A DNA stretch of 64,000 nt, from assembly GCA_030524675.1 (NCBI GenBank), contig JAUNGE010000002.1, positions 94,671-158,670 on the forward strand, given 5' to 3'. The notes beneath the pieces are model-generated. The model was not told the DNA's origin. It was given only the letters and a program-made list of their open reading frames with translations, and searched no databases. Below are positions 37,653 through 45,581 of the stretch, in pieces. Within the stretch, counting starts at the first letter, position 1. Each line of letters starts with the position of its first letter. A program made the position numbers and the translations under genes. The DNA comes from a bacterium. Its GTDB lineage: Bacteria; Bacillota; Clostridia; Lachnospirales; Lachnospiraceae.

Positions 37653-39401
37653 ATGAGTTGTTTAATCAGTCAGGAAATGCGTAAACTTGCTCCGGAGCTG
37701 GACCCGCTTAGAATCGGAACCGGCTGGAAACCGGAAGATCTGTCCAAACCGCAGGTTATCATCGAGAGCACCTATGGTGACAGCCATCCAGGAAGCGGAC
37801 ATCTGAATATTTTAGTTGAAGAAGTGAGAAAGGGAATCGAGGAAGCGGGCGGCCACGGCGCCAGATATTTCTGCACCGATATGTGCGACGGCGAGAGCCA
37901 GGGAACGGACGGAATCAATTTCAGCCTGGTGAGCCGTGAGATGATTGCCAATATGATTGAGATTCAGGCCAATGCGACGCCGTTTGACGCAGGTGTATAT
38001 CTGGCAAGCTGTGATAAGGGAATGCCGGCAAATCTGATGGGACTTTGCCGTGTGAATATTCCGGCCGTCGTTGTACCTGGCGGAACCATGAATGCCGGAC
38101 CGGATATGCTGACACTGGAACAGCTTGGCATGTACAATGCAAAGTTCCAGAGAGGCGAGATTGACGAGGCGAAGCTGAACTGGGCAAAACACAATGCCTG
38201 CCCAAGCTGCGGTGCATGTTCCTTTATCGGTACTGCTTCCACCATGCAGATTATGGCGGAGGCACTGGGACTCGCACTCCCAGGAAGTGCTCTGATGCCA
38301 GCCACCAGCCCTGACCTTCTGGCATTTGCGAGAGAGGCAGGAAGACAGGCAGTGAAACTGGCAACCATGGAACATATGCGCCCGAGCGATATTGTGACGA
38401 TGGACAGCTTTGAGAATGCGATTTTGGTACATGCAGCTGTATCCGGCAGTACGAACTGTCTGCTTCACCTTCCGGCGATTGCCCATGAGCTGGGATTTGA
38501 GATTACTGGCGATACCTTTGACAGACTGCACAGAAATGCGAGATATCTGTTAGACGTGCGCCCAGCAGGACGCTGGCCAGCAGAGTGTTTCTACTATGCA
38601 GGTGGTGTTCCGGCGATTATGGAAGAAATCAAAGAGTATCTGCATCTGGATGTCATGACTGTGACAGGAAAGACTCTGGGAGAAAACCTGGCAGAACTGA
38701 AAACAAACGGTTTTTATGAGCGCTGTGACAAGTGGCTGCAGGAATTCAACAAGCGCTATGGGGTGTCCCTGACAAAAGAGGATATTATCCGCCCATATGA
38801 CAAGGCAATCGGCACAGATGGAAGCATCGCGATTTTGCGTGGAAACTTGGCGCCGGAGGGTGCTGTCATCAAGCACACGGCCTGCCCGAAAGAGATGTTT
38901 CAGGCGGTTCTTCGTGCCAGACCATTTGACAGCGAGGAAGAATGTCTGGATGCAGTTTTGAAGCACAAAGTGGAAAAAGGAGACGCTGTCTTTATCCGCT
39001 ACGAAGGTCCAAAGGGAAGCGGTATGCCAGAGATGTTCTACACCTCCGAGGCCATCAGCAGCGACAAGGAGCTTGGACGCAGCATTGCACTGATTACAGA
39101 CGGACGCTTCTCCGGCGCATCCACCGGCCCAGTTATCGGCCACTGCAGCCCAGAGGCGGCGGACGGCGGTCCGATCGCACTGGTCGAAGAGGGCGATTTG
39201 ATTGAGATTGATGTGATGGGAAGAAAGCTGAATATCATCGGTATCAACGGTGAGAGAAAGACACCGGAAGAAATCGACGCGGTTCTGGCAGAGAGAAAGA
39301 AAAACTGGAAGCCGAGAGAGCTGCGCTATAAGAGAGGCGCGCTGCGCCTGTTCAGCGAACATGCCGTAAGCCCGATGAAAGGCGCATATCTGGATTTCTG
39401 A
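37653..39401 (+). CDS. IlvD/Edd family dehydratase, probably for a sugar acid
   Basis: A 582-residue iron-sulfur dehydratase. Family cysteines are in DMCDGESQG, ASCDKGMPA and ACPSCGACSFIGTA, and the C-terminal DGRFSGASTGPVIGH motif is present. IlvD makes 2-keto acids in branched amino acid synthesis; Edd and aldonate dehydratases do the same with sugar acids. Context (GntP permease, FadR-type regulator) and the N-terminal MSCLISQEMRK type favour the sugar-acid role. The 268-bp gap from the permease has no clear terminator, so co-transcription is possible. Confidence 0.9.
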   Translation: MSCLISQEMRKLAPELDPLRIGTGWKPEDLSKPQVIIESTYGDSHPGSGHLNILVEEVRKGIEEAGGHGARYFCTDMCDGESQGTDGINFSLVSREMIANMIEIQANATPFDAGVYLASCDKGMPANLMGLCRVNIPAVVVPGGTMNAGPDMLTLEQLGMYNAKFQRGEIDEAKLNWAKHNACPSCGACSFIGTASTMQIMAEALGLALPGSALMPATSPDLLAFAREAGRQAVKLATMEHMRPSDIVTMDSFENAILVHAAVSGSTNCLLHLPAIAHELGFEITGDTFDRLHRNARYLLDVRPAGRWPAECFYYAGGVPAIMEEIKEYLHLDVMTVTGKTLGENLAELKTNGFYERCDKWLQEFNKRYGVSLTKEDIIRPYDKAIGTDGSIAILRGNLAPEGAVIKHTACPKEMFQAVLRARPFDSEEECLDAVLKHKVEKGDAVFIRYEGPKGSGMPEMFYTSEAISSDKELGRSIALITDGRFSGASTGPVIGHCSPEAADGGPIALVEEGDLIEIDVMGRKLNIIGINGERKTPEEIDAVLAERKKNWKPRELRYKRGALRLFSEHAVSPMKGAYLDF

Positions 39402-39466
39402 TTCTGAATGGATTTTGAAATGTGAGAAACATGAGAAAAATAAAAAATAGAGATAGATAAGGAAAC

Positions 39467-39514
39467 AAGACCTGAAACATGTCAGTAAAATGGCGTTTTT
39501 CAGGTCTTTTATTT
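39467..39514 (+). terminator. Terminator of the sugar-acid dehydratase gene
   Basis: AAGACCTGAAA pairs with TTTTTCAGGTCTT, followed by TTATTTC. The 350-bp gap 39402-39751 holds this and a hairpin GGCTATT/AATAGCC near 39609; no gene is seen. It marks the boundary between core genes and the accessory half. Confidence 0.88.
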
Positions 39515-39751
39515 CTGCTTGAGAAATGAAATAAAATATGGTATAGAGAGCGGATTTTAATCGTCATTTATAGATATTATATTAGCCTCTATTTTCGGAC
39601 AATGACGGCTATTTATGGATGATAATAGCCATTTGCGGATAATCCTGATATTCACATCTCTTTTTTCCGATATGAAACATTTTGGAGATTCCATTTTTGA
39701 GACACTATCATTGTAATTCGATTTAAGGGAAAAAAGTCAGGGAGGATGAGT

Positions 39752-40444
39752 ATGAAAAATAAAAAAGTGAAAATGAAGAGTCTTGGTACTCCGACTGTTA
39801 TGGTGTTTATGCATGGTTTCGTTGATGGCAGATGCAAATCCGCTGGCATTTCTCAGGACAGTGGACTTCTGAATTCCTCTTATGTGAATGGAAAGATAGA
39901 GCTGTTCCATAAATACTGCAGCGAAAGAGTGGACTGCTTGGAAACGGATATTGCTGCTATTTGTACTGAAGCACAGACGCTTCTTATGGAATTGGAGTCT
40001 ATGCCTGCAATACTCGAGGAAAATGAAGTTCCAGAGGCAGAGAATGTGAAATTCCCTAAGAAACTGCCAATTTCGATAGAAGAAGCTCAGGTTGTCAGAG
40101 CAGAAGCGAGGGAGGCAGCGAAAGCCAATGAGGCAGCGAAACAGGCAAAGGCAAATAGAAGTCAGATGCAAAAAAGAAAAACAGATATCCTTCAGCGTCT
40201 TGTGCAGATTAGAGATCGCATCGCTAATAAAGAAACAAATTGCCGCAATGAGTTAAGTGCTGCTGTTTTTTCTCTTAAGGAACGTTTTTGTGTCTATGGA
40301 CATGGTGTCCTTCTGAGACCGGTTTTCAATTATAATATTCCGCAGATAGAGTTAGAGTATGAGTGGGCGTTTGAGCTGTATAACAGAAATCATGATGAGA
40401 TGAAGCAAAAAATCTCTGCAGTTACAAAAAAGGAGGAAGATTGA
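39752..40444 (+). CDS. Unknown coiled-coil protein, first gene of the left-arm operon
   Basis: A 230-residue protein of no recognised family. ATG 39752 is used because GGAGG ends six bases upstream; ATG 39746 lies directly on the ribosome binding site. A central Ala/Lys/Glu-rich stretch (about 105-150, with AREAAKANEAAKQAKANR) predicts a coiled coil. N-terminal MKSLGTPTVMVFMHGFVDGR and C-terminal CVYGHGVLLRPVFNY segments look like folded parts. The stop is one base before the next start signal region, so it is translationally coupled to the membrane protein that follows. Confidence 0.75.
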   Translation: MKNKKVKMKSLGTPTVMVFMHGFVDGRCKSAGISQDSGLLNSSYVNGKIELFHKYCSERVDCLETDIAAICTEAQTLLMELESMPAILEENEVPEAENVKFPKKLPISIEEAQVVRAEAREAAKANEAAKQAKANRSQMQKRKTDILQRLVQIRDRIANKETNCRNELSAAVFSLKERFCVYGHGVLLRPVFNYNIPQIELEYEWAFELYNRNHDEMKQKISAVTKKEED

Positions 40445-40445
40445 G

Positions 40446-41726
40446 ATGTTTCACATGTTGGATAAAAAGAAACAGGGAAGTTTTGGCTCTAAGAACATGG
40501 AAGAGTATACTCCAGCCTTTCTTCCCCAAAATGTGGAAGACGGACATACAGATCTCTCGACATTTATCGTAGGGGATTATTCTTTGCTGAAGGATACATT
40601 TTTAGCAGAAAGATATGCCGAATGTGAAAGAAAGTTTTCCCCGCTTGTTCAGATGAGCGACCACTACACGGTAGGCGAGATGGCTGATGCTTATGTGGAT
40701 GCTGAGTGGGAATTTGTCAAAAACAAGCACAGAGAAGAAGTTGCTATGCATGAATTATCAGGTAAGAATATCGTAAAAGCAAGGATGGTTCGCATTCAGG
40801 AATTGAAGGAACGAATTCCGAAACTGCATGAGAAGGTTGCGAAACGCCAGTTGAGGATTGATGCTCTCGCTGATAAGCACGCCAAATATGCAATTCGGAT
40901 GGGAAAACGAATGATTCAGTTAGGGCTTCCGATTACTGCAATGGCGATTGTTTTGGATTTTTTTACTAATACAGAGTTCGTCCAGAGCATTTTGTATTCC
41001 AATGTAAATATGCTGAGAATCCTTGTGGTATGTCTTTGTTTGATATCTGATGCAAGCATGCATGCTTTAGGGAATTTGATTTCAAAGAAATCCGATTCGA
41101 TGTCAACCTGTATGTATCGTACATTTTTTGCAATATTTATGTTTCTTTTTTTGGTCAGTGTGTTGGGTAGCATTGCAATTCGTGTTGGTTCCATGCCATT
41201 GACGTACGGTACATTTGATGCAAAAGGAAATTTCGTAGGTAAGCAGACATTTACGGTAGCAGAGTATGCGCTTGCTATTGTCAGTTCACTGGCAACAGCA
41301 GTCACGGGGGTATTATCGTTCTTCTTCTCTGTGGATAAAGACTATTGCTTGGAAAAAGAATGTATCAGGCTAAAAGCAGAGCAGGAACAGGACGAAAAGC
41401 TTTGTGTTCAGCTTGAGGCTGAACTTGCCTCCCTTGAGCAGGCTGCTGATCCCATGATCTGTGACAGAGAAAGACGAAAAGCTGCAGAGGCGAACCTCGA
41501 AGCGCTTCGAAAAGGATTGAAGATACATATGCGAAAACTCTTGGCATTGCATCAGCAGGATGCGGCTTATGCAGATGCAATGACGGAATCAGCTCAAAAA
41601 CTTCTTGAAAATACAAAGACAGGAGGTGTTATTGAGACTGAGAAATCAACGGATACAGATGAAGTGCAGAAATCAAAGAAAACTATGATTTTTCACGAAG
41701 GAAGAGAGTATAAGGAGGCTGTGTAA
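40446..41726 (+). CDS. Unknown membrane protein with flanking coiled coils
   Basis: A 426-residue protein. Residues about 85-150 are charged and coiled-coil-like (RMVRIQELKERIPKLHEKV), followed by four hydrophobic segments between about 155 and 300 (LGLPITAMAIVLDF; LRILVVCLCLISDA; FFAIFMFLFLVSVLG; ALAIVSSLATAVTGVLSFFF in part) and a second long coiled coil (about 305-385). The tail is polar. The layout suggests a scaffold or stator-like membrane component, but MotA/ExbB motifs are not seen. GGAGGAAGATTGAG precedes the ATG. Confidence 0.75.
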   Translation: MFHMLDKKKQGSFGSKNMEEYTPAFLPQNVEDGHTDLSTFIVGDYSLLKDTFLAERYAECERKFSPLVQMSDHYTVGEMADAYVDAEWEFVKNKHREEVAMHELSGKNIVKARMVRIQELKERIPKLHEKVAKRQLRIDALADKHAKYAIRMGKRMIQLGLPITAMAIVLDFFTNTEFVQSILYSNVNMLRILVVCLCLISDASMHALGNLISKKSDSMSTCMYRTFFAIFMFLFLVSVLGSIAIRVGSMPLTYGTFDAKGNFVGKQTFTVAEYALAIVSSLATAVTGVLSFFFSVDKDYCLEKECIRLKAEQEQDEKLCVQLEAELASLEQAADPMICDRERRKAAEANLEALRKGLKIHMRKLLALHQQDAAYADAMTESAQKLLENTKTGGVIETEKSTDTDEVQKSKKTMIFHEGREYKEAV

Positions 41727-41728
41727 TT

Positions 41729-43009
41729 ATGAAGAGAATGATGAAGAAGCTTTTGGTACTTGGCATCGTTAGTGCTGTCTGTGTGGGATGCGGCAATAGA
41801 AAAAAAGAATCTGTGTCCTTCAGCCAGCCATACAACATTTCCTTTGTTTTAGCGATTGCAAACAATAATCCAGTTCTGGATACAGGGATTGAGGAATTGG
41901 CGCAGTTGCCAGAAACGGGTGGAACGACATACAGCTGTATCTTGGCAGATTCTACCCCGAGTGTAATTTGTGACGGAACGATTCCAGACTTTAGTGATAG
42001 AGGATATTCGCCAGATATGCTGGAAAGAATACAAGCTTCTGTAGTTGCTGATATTATTGGACAGCTTGAGAATGCTGCCCCTGATAGCGATGAAGTTGAT
42101 ATTGCAGCAGCGACATCACTCGCGGTCAGAAAAATTCGTTCTGCTCAGGTTGAGGGGCGAGAGAATTTTTTAGTCTACTATGGGTCTGCAATTTCGACAT
42201 CTGGATTGATTGATATGACATCTGTCCCGCTTTGTGATTTGGATGTAGAGACATCTGCCGCAGAACTAGCGAAGGCAATGAATGTTGATATGACAGGTAT
42301 TAGAGTAGTCTTATATTGCTGCAGTGATGTCGCTGGTGAACAGGATCCATTAAGCGAGAATGAGAAAAAAATCGAGGAAGAATTCTACACCTCTTGGTTA
42401 AAAAATATGGGGGCGGAAGAGGTGATCTTCATGGAGAATGTTCCGCCGCAAGGAGCGTATTCTTTTCCTTATCAGGTGTCTGTTATGAAAACGGAAGGAA
42501 CACAGTCTGCTTTAATGCCCAAAGTCGTTGCCTTTGAAGAAATTGAGGGAACAGACGTAGATGAGGTGCTGGAAGAAGTATTTGCAGAGGGTGAGAAGAT
42601 CCTTTCCTTTGATGATAAGAGTGTTGCTTTTCTGCCAGATTCTACGGAACTCGCAGAACCGGATGCTGCAATGGAATCCCTTTCTTATGTGATTTCCTAT
42701 ATGGAAGAGCATCCTGAATTTATTTTGATGATTTGCGGGACAACCACCTCAGTTGGGGAGCAAGAGTCCTGCATTGCTTTCAGTGAGAAAAGAGCACAGG
42801 CGATCCGTTCCCTTTTGATTGAAAATGCGGGGATTGATGAGTCACGAATGATTACGCTTGGGTGTGGGTGGAGTTCTTGCCTGTATGTGAATGATCGAGG
42901 GGAAGATGGCAGTCTGAACGAGAATGCACCGCGGAATCGCTCTGTGAAACTTGTGAACTATGACAGTCGGATCGCATCAGAGATTATTCAGAGTCTTGAT
43001 GTACAGTAA
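41729..43009 (+). CDS. Predicted lipoprotein with C-terminal OmpA/MotB-like domain
   Basis: A 426-residue protein. A basic start, short hydrophobic stretch and VGC (Cys 21) make a lipobox-like export signal. Residues about 290-415 resemble an OmpA_C peptidoglycan-binding domain: VAFLPDSTELAEP, a run of helices, SEKRAQAIRSLLIENAGID, ITLGCGWSS and NAPRNRSVKLV. The middle (about 35-270) is unrecognised and could bind a partner. It should sit on the outer face of the membrane, holding peptidoglycan. It follows the membrane protein by two bases, suggesting one complex. Confidence 0.75.
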   Translation: MKRMMKKLLVLGIVSAVCVGCGNRKKESVSFSQPYNISFVLAIANNNPVLDTGIEELAQLPETGGTTYSCILADSTPSVICDGTIPDFSDRGYSPDMLERIQASVVADIIGQLENAAPDSDEVDIAAATSLAVRKIRSAQVEGRENFLVYYGSAISTSGLIDMTSVPLCDLDVETSAAELAKAMNVDMTGIRVVLYCCSDVAGEQDPLSENEKKIEEEFYTSWLKNMGAEEVIFMENVPPQGAYSFPYQVSVMKTEGTQSALMPKVVAFEEIEGTDVDEVLEEVFAEGEKILSFDDKSVAFLPDSTELAEPDAAMESLSYVISYMEEHPEFILMICGTTTSVGEQESCIAFSEKRAQAIRSLLIENAGIDESRMITLGCGWSSCLYVNDRGEDGSLNENAPRNRSVKLVNYDSRIASEIIQSLDVQ

Positions 43010-43026
43010 GGAGGGTACAGGTACAT

Positions 43027-43320
43027 ATGGAAATGCATATCATGGAAATAGTACGTTTTGCATTATATATGGCTACGATTTCGGTGTCATTGGTATTCAT
43101 GATAAAAGCAGATGATAACAATTTTATGAGAAGGTTTTCTTTGGGGGGCGGTGTGTTATTGGTATACTTTAACGAGCAAATTGGTAATACAATCTATTTG
43201 GTTATGGGTTCGACCCTTGAGACGTTAATAGCGGCAATGGGGGTCCTGTTTGTTTTAATTTTGGCTGCGATTATAACAATTTTTCCGCTGATTGCACTGT
43301 TCAGATGGACAATCCATTAA
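43027..43320 (+). CDS. Small membrane protein of unknown function
   Basis: A 97-residue protein, mostly hydrophobic, with about three helices (around 5-23, 35-55, 63-92). AAGGAGGGT upstream supports the ATG. No family recognised. Its position inside the operon suggests a membrane subunit of the left-arm complex. Confidence 0.65.
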   Translation: MEMHIMEIVRFALYMATISVSLVFMIKADDNNFMRRFSLGGGVLLVYFNEQIGNTIYLVMGSTLETLIAAMGVLFVLILAAIITIFPLIALFRWTIH

Positions 43321-43336
43321 GCTGGGAGGGGAGAAT

Positions 43337-43699
43337 ATGTTTTATAATATTTCCAAAACGCTTGAGAGTTTGCCATATATCGCTTATGGCTTATTGGGAG
43401 CTGTATGGATGATTCTGGAAATTAAAAATTTTCGTGAACAGTTGAGTGAAGGACCTGTCACAGAACCAGGGCGCGGGGGCTTTATTCTGCCGCCTGGGGA
43501 AGGGTATGAATATTATGTGAACTCAAACAGCATTTGTTATATTCTTCAGAAAGCAAGGAAAAAATTTAAAATTTATGTAATACAAGGAGACAGTCCGGCA
43601 GTTAAGTTGAAGCGAGACAAGTATGGAACGTATTTTAATGCAAGATGTCAGGATGCAGGGGCGGCTGAAAAGATTGTGGACGCTGCATATGGAATGTAA
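43337..43699 (+). CDS. Small protein with N-terminal membrane helix, unknown function
   Basis: A 120-residue protein. ATG 43337 is chosen for GGGAGGGGAG seven bases upstream; the frame is open to 43292 across the previous stop. One hydrophobic helix (about 11-29, LPYIAYGLLGAVWMILEI) is followed by a soluble domain of about 85 residues with no known motif. Probably a membrane-tethered subunit. Confidence 0.65.
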   Translation: MFYNISKTLESLPYIAYGLLGAVWMILEIKNFREQLSEGPVTEPGRGGFILPPGEGYEYYVNSNSICYILQKARKKFKIYVIQGDSPAVKLKRDKYGTYFNARCQDAGAAEKIVDAAYGM

Positions 43700-43711
43700 A
43701 GGAGGTTGCGC

Positions 43712-44596
43712 ATGATACGAAAGAAAACGCTTTATGGTTCATCAGGTTTAAGGCTGTTACGTTTGCCTGTTGGGAAAGATAATTCTATTGATACTGCAGG
43801 AAAAAATATTGCAGATTTGGATAGAACAACGGCCGCAAATATGCTTAGTGTTACAGGCGTGAAAGCGAACGCTCCTATGATTATGTGCGGCAAATACAAT
43901 AAGTTATATCCAGTGCTCAAACAGCTGCTGCGAATGTCGCCGACATCTTATGTTTTGGTAGGGACAAAGAAAGATTTGGAGGATTCGTGTTTCACTCACA
44001 TTTCGACAGATTGGAGAGAAAATCAGCTTACGAGTAATAATTTGCCTGATGGAAATGGGATGATTGTGCTTCGCCCAGGCACCGAAACTATCTATATGAT
44101 GAAAGAGGTTGTGCCAAACTGGTATGATCATTTTGTAGTTCTGTGTTTAGGGAATGGACTGCAAGTGGATTTGGAGCTGCTTCATATCCTGAATTGTCTA
44201 GGAAAATATATCATTGTTACAGAGTCATTGGGTAGAAGTATTCGAGGAAGTGAAGAGGGTAAGATTACTGCTGAAGAAGTACTTGTTTCGATGGATTATA
44301 TTGTGATATCTGCGATTGGAACATCTGCAAAAAGTCTGATGTCAGTACTGCCTTCTTATGAATGTGAGAAAATCACAAATACAGTAGATTTCTCGTTTCA
44401 TCGAGATTCGCCTGATAATGTTTCTGGAAATATACATCATAGAAATGGAGGTGGATTGCAAGTTGGACAGGCGAGAACACAAGAAACAAAATGTATCGTC
44501 ACTCAGGATGATCTGATAAAAATGCAGGATAATAATACTATGTTGATTTATAATGCAAGGGTATCGCATACATGGGTTGCAAGAATAGCAAGATAA
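43712..44596 (+). CDS. Unknown soluble alpha/beta protein ending the left-arm operon
   Basis: A 294-residue protein from ATG 43712 with AAAGGAGG six bases upstream; TTG 43706 lies too close. Alternating hydrophobic strands and helices (APMIMCGKYNKLYPVLKQLL, TSYVLVGTKKDLEDS, HFVVLCLGNGL, GKYIIVTESLG) suggest a Rossmann-like or P-loop-derived fold, but no Walker A or catalytic motif is visible. The C-terminal part has a Gly-rich stretch (NGGGLQVGQA). Function unknown. Codon use is more AT-rich than in the core genes. Confidence 0.65.
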   Translation: MIRKKTLYGSSGLRLLRLPVGKDNSIDTAGKNIADLDRTTAANMLSVTGVKANAPMIMCGKYNKLYPVLKQLLRMSPTSYVLVGTKKDLEDSCFTHISTDWRENQLTSNNLPDGNGMIVLRPGTETIYMMKEVVPNWYDHFVVLCLGNGLQVDLELLHILNCLGKYIIVTESLGRSIRGSEEGKITAEEVLVSMDYIVISAIGTSAKSLMSVLPSYECEKITNTVDFSFHRDSPDNVSGNIHHRNGGGLQVGQARTQETKCIVTQDDLIKMQDNNTMLIYNARVSHTWVARIAR

Positions 44597-44783
44597 AAAC
44601 ATTCACTTAAAAAAATAATCTCTTCACCCTTCATAACAAAGAGCGCTGGCTTGTACTGTTCAAAATGCTTTATAAGTGTGAAGAAAGAAATTGGCCAATC
44701 AAAAAAATCGGTCGAGGAATGAAAGAAAAAACATGGATTGAAAAATGCAGGAAATATGAGGCTTTCAGGTAACAAATAGAAAA
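44597..44783 (+). other. Region upstream of array 1: left arm of leader inverted repeat and gene-end-like frame
   Basis: An open frame ends TAA at 44773 and reads ERWLVLFKMLYKCEE then RNWPIKKIGRGMKEK and TWIEKCRKYEAFR. A second version of its last 23 codons, changed mainly by conservative replacements, lies at 55337-55405 before array 2. It looks like the 3' end of a gene carried along with the leader. AAAATCGGTCGAGGA (44704) pairs with TCCTCGACCGA (44784). Confidence 0.5.
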
Positions 44784-44811
44784 TCCTCGACCGACTTTTC
44801 AGGAAAAAACG

Positions 44812-44840
44812 TTGAACTTGAGGCGGTTTTGGGATAGAAT
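44812..44840 (+). promoter_or_regulatory. CRISPR leader promoter, array 1
   Basis: TTGAAC, 17 bases, TAGAAT; the first repeat begins 28 bases later. The leader of array 2 has the same spacing and almost the same sequence. Confidence 0.7.
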
Positions 44841-44867
44841 AAAAACAGAAATGCAGTAAATACTGTT

Positions 44868-45095
44868 GTTATACCGTACCTATGAGGAATTGACACTTTT
44901 CTCCAGTTTCACTGTGTTCTGCCACTGTAATTACAAATGTTGTACCGTACTTATGAGGAATTGACACCTTGAATTAATCTCAAAACCATTAGCAAATGCA
45001 ATAAGTTGTACCGTACCTATGAGGAATTGACACTTAATGCTCCTTGGAGTATCATGTGTATCTAAAGTTGTACTATACCTATGAGGAATGCCCCA
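44868..45095 (+). CRISPR. CRISPR array 1 (four repeats, three spacers)
   Basis: Repeats of 29 bases start GTTGTACCGTACCTATGAGG and end AATTGACAC at 44868, 44939, 45005 and 45067. The first differs at one base (GTTATACC), the second has CTTATG, and the last decays after GAGGAAT. Spacers are 42, 37 and 33 bases. The leader lies on the left, so transcription runs rightward, toward the cas genes. The 605-bp gap 44597-45201 is filled by the leader and array. Confidence 0.9.
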
Positions 45096-45201
45096 ATAAA
45101 ACCTATAATAAGTTTACATTATCCGTGGTTAGTGGATTCATTAACGCAGAGAGAAGAATGAGATACTTGAATTGTATGAAGATAGACGTGGAGGTTGAGA
45201 A

Positions 45202-45558
45202 ATGTTTGTAAATTTTACAAATCATCCGAAGGATAATTGGACAAGAGAGCAGATAGAAGCATCTGTATGCTACGGGGAAATTGTGGATGTCCCTTTTCCA
45301 GAGGTTTCACCAGAAAGTACCTTGGAACAGGTACGACAGGAAGCGGAAGTCTATGCAGAAAAAATTATGCAGTATAGACCGCAGTTTGTGTTGTGTCAGG
45401 GGGAATTTTGTATGACATATCATGTTGTTCAAATCTTGAAAGAAAAGGGAATTCATGTCGGCGCGGCATGCAGTGAGCGGAAAGTGACAGAAACTACAAC
45501 AGAATCAGAAACAAAAAAGACAGTGTTGTATCAGTTTGTACAGTATAGGGAATATTAA
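45202..45558 (+). CDS. Small CRISPR-associated Rossmann-like protein, candidate ring nuclease
   Basis: A 118-residue protein, first gene after array 1. It begins MFVNFTNHPKDNW and has a CQGEFCMTYHVVQILKEKG segment and an AACSERKV motif near the end; strand-helix alternation suggests a small Rossmann-type fold like CARF-derived proteins. Small proteins of this kind (Csx15/Csx16/Csx20 group) occur in type III loci and degrade cyclic oligoadenylates. I cannot assign it to one of them. It sits directly before a CARF-HEPN effector, which fits a role in switching that effector off. GGAGG precedes the ATG. Confidence 0.6.
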   Translation: MFVNFTNHPKDNWTREQIEASVCYGEIVDVPFPEVSPESTLEQVRQEAEVYAEKIMQYRPQFVLCQGEFCMTYHVVQILKEKGIHVGAACSERKVTETTTESETKKTVLYQFVQYREY

Positions 45559-45581
45559 TCAGAACAGATCAGAGGGCGAAA

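Noticed and set aside
39752..43009. Zorya-like ZorA/ZorB pair (membrane protein plus OmpA-domain protein)
   Set aside because: The membrane protein lacks MotA/ExbB motifs, and the OmpA-domain protein is a lipoprotein rather than a MotB-like transmembrane protein; ZorC/D/E are absent.
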